Notes under the pieces: model-generated
The model's input: only the letters and a program-made list of their open reading frames with translations
Database searches by the model: none
Told to the model about the DNA's origin: nothing
Origin: CAWAPS01 sp963783945
GTDB lineage: Bacteria; Actinomycetota; Acidimicrobiia; Acidimicrobiales; Palsa-688
Direction of reading: 5' to 3'
Length of the DNA stretch: 64,000 nucleotides
Assembly (NCBI GenBank): GCA_963783945.1
Contig: CAWAPS010000019.1
Span: forward strand, 682,001-746,000
Translations under genes and position numbers: made by a program
In this document: positions 17,711 to 27,158 of the stretch, in pieces
Numbering within the stretch: the first letter of the stretch is position 1
Layout of the letters: every line of letters begins with the position of its first letter

Positions 17711-18170
17711 ATGACGTCAATGATATTGTCTCACGTCGGGCTTGCCGTATCCGACTTCGACGCCGCTGTCCAGTTCTTCACCGAAGCGCTGGGTTTCGAG
17801 GCCGGTGCCACTGGTACCTCCGGTGACGAAGTAGCCGATCTGGCAGAGATCGACGGAGGCCGGGCCCAACAGCGCATGCGCTACGTCATGAAGGACGGTT
17901 TCCGCGTCGAGCTGATGTGCTGGACCGTGCCCGGACCGATCGGGACGCCGTCGCAGTCGCGCGCGCCACCTCGGGCTCACTCATCTGGCCATGGAGGTCG
18001 ACGACGTCGACGCTTCGGCGGCCCGCCTGGCGTCGTACGGAGCCACGATCCTCGAACGAACCCACACGGTAGTCCACCGGGAGACTCAGGACATCACCAT
18101 GCTCTGCGTCTCGGTACTCGACGGCCTTCGCATCGAGTTGCTGCAACGCACACCGCGCCCGAGCACGTGA
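17711..18170 (+). pseudogene. VOC family protein gene interrupted by a frameshift
   Basis: The first frame gives an N-terminal VOC half (SHVGLAVSDFDAAVQFFTEA through FRVELMCW). Near 17945-17970 the homology jumps to the next frame, which reads HLGLTHLAMEVDDVDASAAR and ends at a TGA at 18168-18170 after DGLRIELLQRTPRPST. One extra base around the CGGGACGCCG stretch would explain this. Both halves together make a normal-length VOC protein of about 150 residues. It is either a recent pseudogene or an assembly or sequencing error; the intact C-terminal half argues that any mutation is recent. Confidence 0.75.
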
Positions 18171-18186
18171 GGTCCGGCCAGGTCAC

Positions 18187-18600
18187 CTACTCCGACGGGC
18201 TCATCGAATAGGGCGTCCGGTCGCTGCGGAGGTAGGCCAGATTCATGGTCTTGATCTGCCAGCGGTCCTCTGCCTTTTCGTAGGTCTCGAAGTAGTGGCC
18301 GTAGCCATGCGTTTCGTAGCCGTCGGCCCAGCGCACATGGTCCTCCATGGACCAGATACCCGTCGCCGTTGTCGACGACGTGAGCTCGATCTCCGGCATG
18401 TGTCCGTGGTGGACGCTCGTCATGGTCAGGCCGCGCGCGTAGTCCATGAAGGCGTCGAGGCTTTCTATGACATCGCCTGTCCCCAGATATGTGAAGACCA
18501 GATCCTCGGTGAAGCCGCTTCGGTATAACTCCCAATCCTTCGTGTCGAGAGCCCTGAAATACCGTGCCTTCAACTTTTTGATCTCTTCGACATCATCCAT
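18187..18600 (-). CDS. SnoaL-like / NTF2-fold protein
   Basis: A 137-residue protein beginning MDDVEEIKKLKARYFRALDT, the standard first helix of SnoaL_4 domains, with later strands WSMEDHV and GHYFETYEKAEDRWQIKT. The role is probably auxiliary (isomerase, dehydratase or ligand carrier) for neighbouring oxidoreductases, as such genes are commonly interspersed in actinobacterial catabolic loci. It lies 50 bp downstream of the mycofactocin-coupled SDR on the same strand and probably shares its transcript. It resembles the protein at 39926-40375 in its first helix (EEIKKLK). Confidence 0.82.
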   Translation of the reverse strand: MDDVEEIKKLKARYFRALDTKDWELYRSGFTEDLVFTYLGTGDVIESLDAFMDYARGLTMTSVHHGHMPEIELTSSTTATGIWSMEDHVRWADGYETHGYGHYFETYEKAEDRWQIKTMNLAYLRSDRTPYSMSPSE

Positions 18601-18650
18601 TAGAGGTCTCCTCGTTCTTTACGGCCATCTTGCCCATCGGTCGAGGAGCG

Positions 18651-19469
18651 TCAACGCTTGTTGAGCTGGCCGGCGTCGACAGGCACGACGGTACCGGTGA
18701 CGTACCGGGCGTCATCTGAGACGAGCCAGACGATAGCGTTGGAGATGTCCAGCGGCTCCACCAGATCGACCGGCATGGCATTGGTCAACGCATTCGCGAT
18801 CCCCGGGTTTCTCTCCATGACTTCGGCCAGGTTGCCGTCCCCAGCCATGGGCGTTCGAACCGCGGTCGGGGCCACGCTGTTGACCCGAATGCTGTGAGGC
18901 GCCAGGTAATTAGCCCACGACCGCATCAACCCGACAACGCCGTGCTTGGCTGCGGTGTAGGCCAAGAATCCCGGAGCCGCGAGGCCCACGCCCATCAGAC
19001 CGGCGGTCGAGCTGGTGAGGACGATGGCGCCGCCCTGGCCCCGCTCGATCATCGAGGGGATAGCGACCCGACCGGTGTTCCATACACCTGTGAGGTTGAC
19101 TCCCATCACGTCTTCCCACTGCTGCTCGGCGGATACCGGGCTACCACCAGCGCCGATGCCGGCGTTGGCGAGCACGATGCCGACCGGCCCCAGCGCCTCC
19201 GTACCCTCGTCGAATACCTGCTGCAGGGCCGTGACGTCACGGACGTCGGCCTGTCGGGCGACAATCCGCCGGTCCAGAGCCTCGACCTCCTTCACCGTCT
19301 GGTCGAGATCCTCCGGACCGGACATCGAGTAGGCCACCGTCTCGAGTTGCTTACAAATATCTACGGCGATGATGTCAGCACCTTCTTGAGCCAGGCGGAC
19401 CGCGTGGCTCCGGCCCTGACCGCGGGCCGCTCCGGTGATGAATGCAACCTTGCCGTCGAGCTTTCCCAT
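18651..19469 (-). CDS. Mycofactocin-coupled SDR family oxidoreductase
   Basis: A 272-residue short-chain dehydrogenase with the distinctive N-terminus GKVAFITGAARGQGRSHAVR and EGADIIAVDIC of the mycofactocin-associated SDR family (TIGR03971 type). The NAD loop is TGAARGQG. The catalytic pair is in AYTAAKHG (YxxxK), with Ser in VLTSSTAG. Members of this family hold NAD(H) tightly and pass hydride to the peptide-derived carrier mycofactocin, so the cell is expected to encode mft genes elsewhere. I saw none in the window. The ATG giving MGKLDGKV is preferred over one 20 codons upstream. The substrate is an unknown secondary alcohol. Confidence 0.92.
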   Translation of the reverse strand: MGKLDGKVAFITGAARGQGRSHAVRLAQEGADIIAVDICKQLETVAYSMSGPEDLDQTVKEVEALDRRIVARQADVRDVTALQQVFDEGTEALGPVGIVLANAGIGAGGSPVSAEQQWEDVMGVNLTGVWNTGRVAIPSMIERGQGGAIVLTSSTAGLMGVGLAAPGFLAYTAAKHGVVGLMRSWANYLAPHSIRVNSVAPTAVRTPMAGDGNLAEVMERNPGIANALTNAMPVDLVEPLDISNAIVWLVSDDARYVTGTVVPVDAGQLNKR

Positions 19470-19665
19470 GTCTCCATCTCTCCCCTCATGTCGCTCCGCA
19501 GCGGCTTGCGGTGTTGGCCCTACGACCAAACCCCACAGCGGCCTTCGTCAACCGACGATAACTGGCAGTCTGTCAGCCGCGCATCATAGACGTCCTCGAC
19601 TGGCGCCGGCCCTCCCGAGCGGGGGCCGTAGACCCAATATCGGGAAACTCAGGCGATGCCGCCTG

Positions 19666-20472
19666 TCAGGTCGGCAGGCGGGCGAACGTCGCTCCATCAG
19701 TGGCGGCTATGCATTGGCCGCTCATGTATGCGGAGTCGTCAGACGCCAAGAACAGAGCAAGTCGCGCATTGTCGCGAAGCGTCGGCGGCCGGTGGGCGTC
19801 CAGCGGCATGGGACGGCTGGCGGGGTCCCAGTCCTGCATTTCCTCATATGACTTCCCCAGCACCTCAGCGTCCGGAGGCAGTGGAAAGTTCGCCGACATC
19901 CCCCACATCGGGCACAAGGCATTCGCCCGAATTCCGTACCGACCGAGCTCGACGGCGGCCGCTCGTACCAGCCCGTTGGCCCCCGCCTTTGACGCGGAGT
20001 ACGCCGGGAAGTTATCGAACGCGGCGAAGGCCGACGCCGACGTCGTAGCTAGGAGCGTCCCGGCCGCGCCCTGAGCGATGAACTGGCGAGCGGCGTGCTT
20101 CCACGCCAGGAAGACGCCGGTCAAGTTCACGGCGACGACGTGGTTGAATTGCTCGAGCGGTAGATCCTCGAAGCGAGTGCAGCCGAAGCCGATCTCGGGG
20201 ACCCCGGCATTGGCAAACATCACGTCAAGGTGGCCGTACACTTCCACGGCGGTGGAAACCAGACGCTCCATGTCTGCTTCGATACGGACATCGCTGTCAA
20301 TGCCAACGGCGTGGCCTCCAGCCGCTTCTATCTGGGCGGCAACCTTCTGCGCCCGGCCCGAAACGACATCGCTCGTCACCACCTTGGCGCCCTCGCTGGC
20401 GAACAGCAGCGCGGATTCCCGGCCCAGCCCTGATCCGCTGCCTGTAATCGCGACGACTTTCTCTAACCGCAA
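19666..20472 (-). CDS. SDR family oxidoreductase
   Basis: The 268-residue protein is a classical short-chain dehydrogenase. The coenzyme loop is TGSGSGLG, the NAG motif is FANAG, and the active site comprises Ser in ATTSASAF and YSASK. The acidic residue after the second strand (VVTSDVV) suggests NAD preference. It contains a small insertion around FPLPPDAEVLGKSYEEMQDW before the C-terminal helices, which may form the substrate lid. It lies just downstream of, and on the same strand as, the amidohydrolase at 20495-21610, separated by about 20 bp, so the two likely act in the same pathway. Confidence 0.92.
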   Translation of the reverse strand: MRLEKVVAITGSGSGLGRESALLFASEGAKVVTSDVVSGRAQKVAAQIEAAGGHAVGIDSDVRIEADMERLVSTAVEVYGHLDVMFANAGVPEIGFGCTRFEDLPLEQFNHVVAVNLTGVFLAWKHAARQFIAQGAAGTLLATTSASAFAAFDNFPAYSASKAGANGLVRAAAVELGRYGIRANALCPMWGMSANFPLPPDAEVLGKSYEEMQDWDPASRPMPLDAHRPPTLRDNARLALFLASDDSAYMSGQCIAATDGATFARLPT

Positions 20473-20494
20473 TCCCTGGTACTCCTGCGGAAGA

Positions 20495-21610
20495 TCAGCT
20501 GATGGCTCCGGCCGGAAGGCCCAGGGCCAGTCGCTCCATCGGCAAGCTAGTCATGGTCGGATCTGGCGCAGGCGTAAAGGCCGGATCTATGCCGAGCAGG
20601 CGGCGGGCATTCGTGTCGACGATCTTCCGGGCCACGTCGGAGGCAATGTCTGTCCGGGTCGCCATGAGATACAGACCCTCGGGATCGGACCCGATATCCA
20701 GATGACCGTAGTCGGTGCCATAGACGAGGTGGTCCGACCCGAGCAGGTCAATTATCTCGGGAAGACTGTCGTCGACCTGAGCGGCGACATACAGGTGCTT
20801 GTCCCGAACCGCGTCGATCGCGGCCGCTCGCCAGTCCCTGAAGTACCGATAGGCGCCGATGACGTCGTCAGTGCGGAAAATCTCTCTGAGGACGTAAAGC
20901 AGCCATGTCGCACCACCTTCCACAAATCCCCAGCGCAGTCTAGGGAATCGGTCGGTCAGCCCGCCCCACAGAACGGCGAAGAACGCGCCCGGCAGGACCA
21001 TGATGCCGTTGTGCATCGAATTGCCCGGGTCGCGGCGGGCCTCCCGCAGGTCGTTGCCTACGTGCACCGTGACGGCCAGATCTAACTCTTGAGCCTTTTC
21101 GTAGAGGGGAAACATCGCCGGGTTGGCCAGACTCATCCCATGGTTCTGGCCGAGCAGGAACACCGAGGAGGCGCCGTTGGCCTTCCCGAACTCCATTTCC
21201 TGGACCGCCCGGTCCATCGTCCGGACGGGGGCCATCGCGGCCCAGCGCAGCCGTCCACCCGCTTCGGGCGTCCGCTCGGCCATCCATCGGTTGTAGCTCC
21301 GGTGAAGCGCCGCCTCGGCGATCGGGCTCCAAGTTGGGTGCAGCAGCCACCAGGTCGTGTAGATCATCTGAGCGTCGACACCGAAGTCGTCCATGTACCG
21401 CAGCCGGGCGCCGATGTCAACCAGGTCGCAACCGGGGAACACCTCGCCGTTCCAGTGCTTCGCCAGCGGGCCCGGCCACTGCACCACATGATCGCCAACC
21501 GTCCAGTAGCCGTCCTGCATCGTCGGCCGGAACTCCCGCTCGGCCGGGTCGAAGTAGTCCCACGTCTGCTCCGGCTCGATCACATGCGTGTCGCAGTCGA
21601 TATACCCCAC
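20495..21610 (-). CDS. Amidohydrolase (TIM-barrel metal-dependent hydrolase/decarboxylase)
   Basis: A 371-residue amidohydrolase_2-type protein. The metal-binding start is YIDCDTHVIEP, an internal His region is HVGNDLREARR, and the C-terminal barrel motif is YGTDYGHLDIG, where the Asp is the usual catalytic base. Such proteins include ACMSD-type decarboxylases and hydrolases of ring-cleavage products. The GTG at 21610 is chosen because GGAGGT lies 6 nt upstream; the ATG seven codons earlier has no such signal. It begins a short unit with the SDR at 19666. Confidence 0.88.
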   Translation of the reverse strand: MGYIDCDTHVIEPEQTWDYFDPAEREFRPTMQDGYWTVGDHVVQWPGPLAKHWNGEVFPGCDLVDIGARLRYMDDFGVDAQMIYTTWWLLHPTWSPIAEAALHRSYNRWMAERTPEAGGRLRWAAMAPVRTMDRAVQEMEFGKANGASSVFLLGQNHGMSLANPAMFPLYEKAQELDLAVTVHVGNDLREARRDPGNSMHNGIMVLPGAFFAVLWGGLTDRFPRLRWGFVEGGATWLLYVLREIFRTDDVIGAYRYFRDWRAAAIDAVRDKHLYVAAQVDDSLPEIIDLLGSDHLVYGTDYGHLDIGSDPEGLYLMATRTDIASDVARKIVDTNARRLLGIDPAFTPAPDPTMTSLPMERLALGLPAGAIS

Positions 21611-21738
21611 GTCCGTACCTCCGGGTTTCAATTCCAGCAGGCATCACCCTACACTCTGAGACCCAGGCAGGCAGAAGCGGACCTCACTCCGCTTAATTCC
21701 ACTTAACTCCACCCGGCCGGTTGGCGATGGTCGGCGGT

Positions 21739-23142
21739 CTAGGAGCCGATGCCGGATGGGTAGGGCACCGGCACCCACTTGCCGGAGACCTTTTTGAAGT
21801 CGTTCCCGTAGCACGCGTAGGGTACGGCGACGCTCCACGTGGTGCCGTTGCTGTAGACCAGCTCCGAGCACGGGGGTCCGACCTGGTAGCCCTGGGGGTA
21901 GTACGTGGGGCCCACGACGCCCGGAATCGAGTAAGTGATGGTCCCTGCCACCTGCTGGAACCGCTGCGGTGTGAGATCGGGGCCGACCTTCTTCAGAATC
22001 TGAATGAACATGTCGGCGGAATAGTACGCGGCCAGCTCCGGCTGCCCGATCTGGGTTACCCCGCCGGCATGAAGGGTGGAAATTATCTGCTGCATGGCCG
22101 GCGTGTTGGACTCAGTGGTGGCGAAGGTGTTCTGCACCGTGTCCCCCTTTGCTTGAGCCACCAGTTGGGGGGCATAGGTGGAATGGCTGATAATGCCCTT
22201 GTACCCCGCTTGCTGTAAGGCTCTGGATAGTCCGAAGGCGTTGGCCGGCCCAGATGTGACGTAGACCAAGTCGGGCGGGTGACCACCGTTGGAGGTCATG
22301 ATGGCTTCGACATATGGGGTGAAGTCGGTGACGACCGCGGGGGCGGCCGGCATGGGATTCTGGCTGTAGACGATCTTGAATCCGACGGCTTGGAGCTGGC
22401 CTCCGATGCCGGCATTCCCGGCCTTCGAGGTATCGGTATCGTCACCTATGAGGGCAACGGATGATCCCTGAGCTGAACTCCCCTTGAGTTGAAACAGTTT
22501 GGCCATGGAACCAGCCAGAACGTTGGATTGATAGGTTTGAACGGGCGGGGTGAGGCATCCGTTGAACGCGAAGAGATACATGTCGGACGGGTTGGCAGGC
22601 TGGCAAAACGACGGGGAGACCCCCCAACCCACGGTGGGAACCTGGTGCTGGTTTATATAGGTGCCACCGGACTCGATGGCCGGCGACAGCGCCGGCGCTA
22701 TTGCGAACACGCCGTCCTGCTGGGTCAGGCGGCGGATATCGGTCAGGTCGAGGTCGGGTGTCCCCTGGTCGTCGAGAGACGGGATGTACTTGATCTTGCG
22801 CCCGCACGGGAGCTCACCGTCGTTGTTGGCCTGATTGAAACGGGCCTCGGCCGCCTTGTCGACACCGGTCCCGAAGTCGAGGACGGTCACCAGTCCTCCC
22901 ACGGTGATCGCCGAACCGGTCACCCCGCGGGTTCCTGACGTGTTGCAGGAGGCGGTCTGGGCGCCGGCCGTGGTGGTAGCGCTGGACGGCGCGGTACTGG
23001 CAGTGGATGAGCTATGGGAACTAGAGGAGCAGCCGACGAGCAGGGCGACCACAGCCGCCGTGATAATCGCGGAGACGGCGTTCCGCTTCGAGCGCAGCTT
23101 CAATTCCTGTTCTCCGGGGGATAGTAGATCCTGATTCCTCAT
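21739..23142 (-). CDS. Branched-chain-amino-acid-type ABC substrate-binding lipoprotein
   Basis: An exported solute-binding protein with signal peptide KRNAVSAIITAAVVALLVGC (lipobox LVGC), a Ser/Thr linker and a Peripla_BP_6 domain starting VTGSAITVGGLVTVLDFGT. It is a close paralogue of the protein at 5961-7358: both share PCGRKI, the GWG(I/V)SPSFC segment, FGFNGCL/FAFNGCL and the terminal PVPYPSG. The ATG at 23142 overlaps the stop of the TauD gene in an ATGA arrangement, suggesting coupling; a TTG at 23103 preceded by GGAG and matching the paralogue's start is the alternative. No permease or ATPase gene is present nearby. Confidence 0.92.
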   Translation of the reverse strand: MRNQDLLSPGEQELKLRSKRNAVSAIITAAVVALLVGCSSSSHSSSTASTAPSSATTTAGAQTASCNTSGTRGVTGSAITVGGLVTVLDFGTGVDKAAEARFNQANNDGELPCGRKIKYIPSLDDQGTPDLDLTDIRRLTQQDGVFAIAPALSPAIESGGTYINQHQVPTVGWGVSPSFCQPANPSDMYLFAFNGCLTPPVQTYQSNVLAGSMAKLFQLKGSSAQGSSVALIGDDTDTSKAGNAGIGGQLQAVGFKIVYSQNPMPAAPAVVTDFTPYVEAIMTSNGGHPPDLVYVTSGPANAFGLSRALQQAGYKGIISHSTYAPQLVAQAKGDTVQNTFATTESNTPAMQQIISTLHAGGVTQIGQPELAAYYSADMFIQILKKVGPDLTPQRFQQVAGTITYSIPGVVGPTYYPQGYQVGPPCSELVYSNGTTWSVAVPYACYGNDFKKVSGKWVPVPYPSGIGS

Positions 23143-24017
23143 CCGGCCGCCCTGGCCGGCCCGTACGCCGTCTCCTCCCACTCCAGCAGCCCGTCGTCGG
23201 TGTACCAGCCATCGAGGGATTGACGGCGCAAGTGACGAGGCACGTCTCCCATGTCTGGCCTCGAATGCTGGAGAGCCTGGTTGTCCCAGATGATGAGGTC
23301 CTCGCTCTCCCACTTGTGGGTGTAGACGTTGTCGTCTGCGTACATGCGCGAGAACAGCTCGTGCAACAACGCTTCGCTCTCGTCGCGGGGCAACTCGACG
23401 ATGTGGCTGGTAGCCAGCTCGTTGATCAGCAGGACCTTCTGGTCGGCGTGCGGTAGCTGCCAGACAACGGGGTGCACGTACTTGGTGAACCGCTCGGGCT
23501 CATCAGCGGGGATGTGTTCCTCCCGCAACCGTACGTCGGTCCGTTCCACCAACAGATCACGGAGGAACAGGGCGTGCAGCATGTCGACGCGATCGCGCAT
23601 CGCAACCGGTAGCCGCTCGTACGCTCGGGCCCCGCTGGCAAACATGGTCGGCACCGACTCTGGCCGTACGTCCTGCGCCAGCAGCGAAGTGGCGATCCCC
23701 GGCCGCGGCCCGTAGACACCGTCCGAGTGCCACAATAGCCGACCAGGCTGTTTCCCGGTGCCCGCCCCGGCCGGCCGCCCTCCCCGGTTGGTGACAAACG
23801 CCCCTGCGTTGTCGTCGCCTCTGTCTCGGACTGGACCGAAGAAACTCACGAACCTTCTCTGGTCCTCGGCGGTGACCTGCTGCCCGCGGACCAGCAACAG
23901 ATGGTGCTCGCAGAACAGCCGGCGCAATGCCGCCTGCTCTTCGGCGCGGCACGGCTGCTTGATATCGAAGTCCGTCAGCTCGACGCCGAGCGCATCCGAT
24001 AGTGAAATGGTTTGCAT
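23139..24017 (-). CDS. TauD/TfdA family alpha-ketoglutarate-dependent dioxygenase
   Basis: The 292-residue protein carries the non-haem iron facial triad H97-x-D99 (LLWHSDG) and H251 (ALQHSRPD), with a downstream Arg cluster (RHLRRQS) for 2-oxoglutarate. TauD-like enzymes hydroxylate sulfonates, aryloxy acids or other small acids, often releasing an aldehyde. The substrate is unknown. It is closely similar to the TauD protein at 41973-42866 (shared LLVRGQ.VTAEDQ and SLDGWY/SIDGWY segments). It overlaps the following substrate-binding protein gene by 4 bp, suggesting uptake and oxidation of the same compound. Confidence 0.93.
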   Translation of the reverse strand: MQTISLSDALGVELTDFDIKQPCRAEEQAALRRLFCEHHLLLVRGQQVTAEDQRRFVSFFGPVRDRGDDNAGAFVTNRGGRPAGAGTGKQPGRLLWHSDGVYGPRPGIATSLLAQDVRPESVPTMFASGARAYERLPVAMRDRVDMLHALFLRDLLVERTDVRLREEHIPADEPERFTKYVHPVVWQLPHADQKVLLINELATSHIVELPRDESEALLHELFSRMYADDNVYTHKWESEDLIIWDNQALQHSRPDMGDVPRHLRRQSLDGWYTDDGLLEWEETAYGPARAAG

Positions 24018-24164
24018 CGCGAAAACCTCTGTTGCTCGTACAGAACGGTCCCTACCCGCCAGCCACGTTGCCGGCCGGAAATACCGGACGGGTCAGTCAA
24101 TCATCTGGCCGCGCCGAGATGCAAGCGCGTGAATCGCCCTGTAAGCGCTCGAGATTCCGTGTCG

Positions 24165-25467
24165 CTACAACGAGGCGGTGGTTCCGCAGGTCACTTTTCC
24201 GTTGTCTTCCAGGACCTCCGCCCCGTTCTGCAGGCGGAACGTGAACCAGCAGTCCACCGAGTTCACCTGTCCTACGTGGAACGTCAGTGGCGGGGAGAGC
24301 CCACCCAATGTATCCCCATTGAGGGAGTTGAGCCCCTTCAGGACCTCAGCCGCGCTCGGACTGTCGCTGGGCCCCAGGCCCCCGGCCTTGACCGCGTCTG
24401 CCAACAGCACCCCCGACGCCCAGTCCCCCAGGTCAGTACCTTCCCAGAGCTTGGCGTTGGTTCGCAGCCCGGGGTAGTACTTGTCCAGGGCGGTGTTCAT
24501 AGCCTGGACGGCCGGGCTGTTGACCCAATACGGGATATTGTTGGACTCGAACCAGGTATTGGCGTTGAGGGCGGAGCTCTGCCGCGGTGACCGGGCCAAA
24601 GCCTGATCCTCCACCTATGTACGTCGGCTTATAGCCCTGGCGGGCGCAGTCCTCCGCCACCGTGGCCTGCAACGTGTTGATCTCCTCGACGATCAGGGCG
24701 TCGACGTGCTTCTGCTGGGCGGCGACGCACTGCGCAGTGAAGTTTGGCGCGGTAGCCGAGATCGAGGCCTCATAAATCAGCGGAGGCCCACTCTTCGCAC
24801 TCAACGTCTTCAACTCTCCTGCGCTCTGGGCGCAGGCGGGCGATTCAACGCAGTAGATGACGCCGAAATTGGTCACTCCCGCAGCCTTGAGGGTCTCGAT
24901 GTACGACACGTTCTCCGAGTCCTGGCTCTGGCCGGCATCATAGAAATCCGGATTCAGGCCGAACTCGGGTTGGTTGATATTCCCTCCTACGACAGGAATA
25001 TTCGCCTTCTGCACGATCGACGCCCACACCGGGTCGACCAGGGATTCGTCCACCACTGCGACCACGTGATCCGAGACGAGAGCCTGTACTTCCGTGGCAC
25101 CAGTGCCGGGGTTACCTCCGTCGTCCTTTGTTATCAGCTCCACGTGATGACCGTTTATCCCACCCGACTCGTTCACGGTATTCACCCAGGCCTTGTACAC
25201 ATCCTCAGTCGCCTGCTCATCGGCCCCCGCAAAGGAGCTGGAGCACGAGCACACAACGCCGACCTTGATCGGAGCTCCAGTCGCTCCAGTCGCACCAGTT
25301 GCTCCAGTCGCAGTTGTCGCTGACGGTGCGCCACCGGTGGCGGGTTGACCAGCAGTCGCAGCCGTACTAGAGGAGCTCGACTTGCTGCTTGACCCGCACG
25401 CCGCGACAGCTGCGATCAGGGCCAGAATTCCCACACCCCGGAAAAAAGTCCCTCTGCCAATCACCAT
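24165..25467 (-). pseudogene. Substrate-binding lipoprotein gene (Peripla_BP_6) split by a frameshift
   Basis: The first frame encodes a lipoprotein signal (MVIGRGTFFRGVGILALI, lipobox AAVAAC), a low-complexity Gly-Ala-Thr linker and a LivK-like domain starting PIKVGVVCSC and running to GGSGFGPVTAAE. About 24570-24600 the homology continues in the next frame as ALNANTWFESNNIPYW and ends normally at 24165. One extra base in GCAGAGCTCCGCC restores the frame. The ATG at 25467 has GGGGGAG 6 nt upstream. It is a different subfamily from the proteins at 5961 and 21739. The intact tail makes this either a very recent mutation or a sequence error; if intact, the product is about 430 residues. Confidence 0.8.
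25274..25316. repeat. 9-bp tandem repeat encoding a Gly-Ala-Thr linker
   Basis: About four to five imperfect copies of GCTCCAGTC (plus strand) encode the TGATGATGATGA-like linker between the lipobox and the ligand-binding domain of the lipoprotein at 24165-25467. It is a coding microsatellite that could vary in length by slippage. Confidence 0.6.
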
Positions 25468-25850
25468 CTTGACTCCCCCGCTTCCTAGCGATTGAAGGCC
25501 TACCCTTCGATCCATAAACCATACACTCCCGAAATGCCGTCGAGAAATTCAAAAGTTAGCAGGACCTGGCGGACCGCTGGAGGCCCGGTGTCGCTTGGCC
25601 CGCTGATTGTCTCTCGGCCGACGATCCTCGCCAGCGCCTTCGTCGAGCTCAGCCCGCCGTTGATGTCCCGCCGAGAAGGGACCCCGCTAACCGCGCCGGC
25701 CGCACCGGACTACACTCAGGCTCTGGATACATTTTCCCGGCCAAACGACTATTCGAGAGGAAGCTCGATCGAGTGAGGTGAGGGTGGGCACAGGAACAGG
25801 ACCGGTGGGCCGAGGCAAACCAGTGATTCGCAACCAGATCAGGAAGGCCT
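25468..25850. promoter_or_regulatory. Divergent intergenic region, no gene seen
   Basis: This region of about 380 bp separates the lipoprotein gene (minus) from the amidohydrolase gene (plus) and must contain both promoters. No convincing gene, hairpin or repeat was found. AGGAAGG lies just before the ATG of the amidohydrolase. Confidence 0.4.
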
Positions 25851-26981
25851 ATGTCTACGTATCGATTCATTGACACCGATTCGCACGCGGTCGAGCCGAA
25901 CGACCTATGGGCGAGGTATCTGGAGCCCAAGTACCGCGACGACGCGCCGATAGTGCGGGTGGGTTACTCGCAGTTCGAATCAGGCTTCGGTTTCTTCAAC
26001 TCCGTGGCGGCGGGCGGCTATGAGATGCCCGTTGGGTTCTATGACAAGGTCCAGGTCATGCCGGACCTCGGCGAGTCTTATGATGAGTATGCCTCGGCAG
26101 GATTTCCAGCTCGATCCTACCTCGACGCCATGGACCGCAGCCGGGTGGACTACATGGTTCTGTACCCATCAGCGGGGCTCTACACGAACCAGGCTCCGAC
26201 CACCGAGGCAGACGTCGCGGCGGCGTACAGTCGGGCATACAACACCTGGCTGCACGAATTCTGCTCGGAGGGAGACCATCGCCTCATCGGAGCCGGCATG
26301 ATCGATCTACGCGATCCCGAGCTGGCTGCCAAGGAAGCGATCCGGTGCGTAAGCGAACTGGGATTCAAGGCGGTCACCATCAACCCGGCGCCTGTCGGGC
26401 AGTACCGGGTCTACCAGCCAGAGATGGACAAGCTTTGGGCGACCGTGGCCGACCTGAACGTGCCGGTTGGAATTCACGTGGGCGCACTCAGCCCGAGCGA
26501 CCCATTCCTGTACGACTATTTCCCTGGGCTCATGTGGGGAGTTGGTGCCTCCGCCTTCACCATTGGCAACATGATTGCCAGCGCAGCTTTCATCGTCGGT
26601 GGTGTGCTCGAGCGGCACCCGACGCTGCGGCTCGTTCATTTGGAATCAGGTTCGGGCTGGGTAGCCTCTTGGCTTTACCGGCTCCGGGTCGCTAATCAAG
26701 GCGGGATGAAGGAGATGCCTATACCTTTGCCGATGGATCCGATCGATTACTGGCGGCGCCAGTGCTTTGTCTCAACGGAGCCGAGCGATCCCGGCATCAA
26801 GCAGGTTATCGACGCCGTCGGAGACGGCAGTGTCGTAATCGCAACCGACTTCGGTCACCCTGAGGGTCGGCATTACGCTCGGGCCGTCGAAGAGATCGAG
26901 GCACTCCCCGATGTCTCAGAGGAAAGCAAGCGAAAGATGATGTGGGATAACGCTCTCAAGCTGTATCCCATCGAGGCCTGA
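25851..26981 (+). CDS. Amidohydrolase (TIM-barrel metal-dependent hydrolase)
   Basis: A 376-residue amidohydrolase_2 protein. The metal-binding N-terminus is FIDTDSHAVEP. Barrel strand motifs are GIHVGAL and LVHLESGSGW, and the catalytic Asp is in IATDFGHPEG. The overall plan is that of the actinobacterial metal-dependent hydrolases found beside Rieske and TauD enzymes in catabolic loci. The substrate is unknown, and decarboxylase or hydrolase activity cannot be separated by eye. The ATG has AGGAAGG upstream. It stands alone, between a divergent lipoprotein gene and the SARP regulator. Confidence 0.88.
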   Translation: MSTYRFIDTDSHAVEPNDLWARYLEPKYRDDAPIVRVGYSQFESGFGFFNSVAAGGYEMPVGFYDKVQVMPDLGESYDEYASAGFPARSYLDAMDRSRVDYMVLYPSAGLYTNQAPTTEADVAAAYSRAYNTWLHEFCSEGDHRLIGAGMIDLRDPELAAKEAIRCVSELGFKAVTINPAPVGQYRVYQPEMDKLWATVADLNVPVGIHVGALSPSDPFLYDYFPGLMWGVGASAFTIGNMIASAAFIVGGVLERHPTLRLVHLESGSGWVASWLYRLRVANQGGMKEMPIPLPMDPIDYWRRQCFVSTEPSDPGIKQVIDAVGDGSVVIATDFGHPEGRHYARAVEEIEALPDVSEESKRKMMWDNALKLYPIEA

Positions 26982-27158
26982 GTCCTTATCGGCTCGAGCA
27001 CACTCGGCAGCAGCGGCGTGATGGTGGGCATCAGTGGAATTATCGTCGCTGAGCCGACAGCGTCCGGGTAGACGGCCCTCGCGTCTCCACCTGCGCTCCA
27101 CACGGTCTCCCCGCCTTCTGCATCAGGGCCACCCAAGGTGGCCCGCCGGAGGTTCGGG

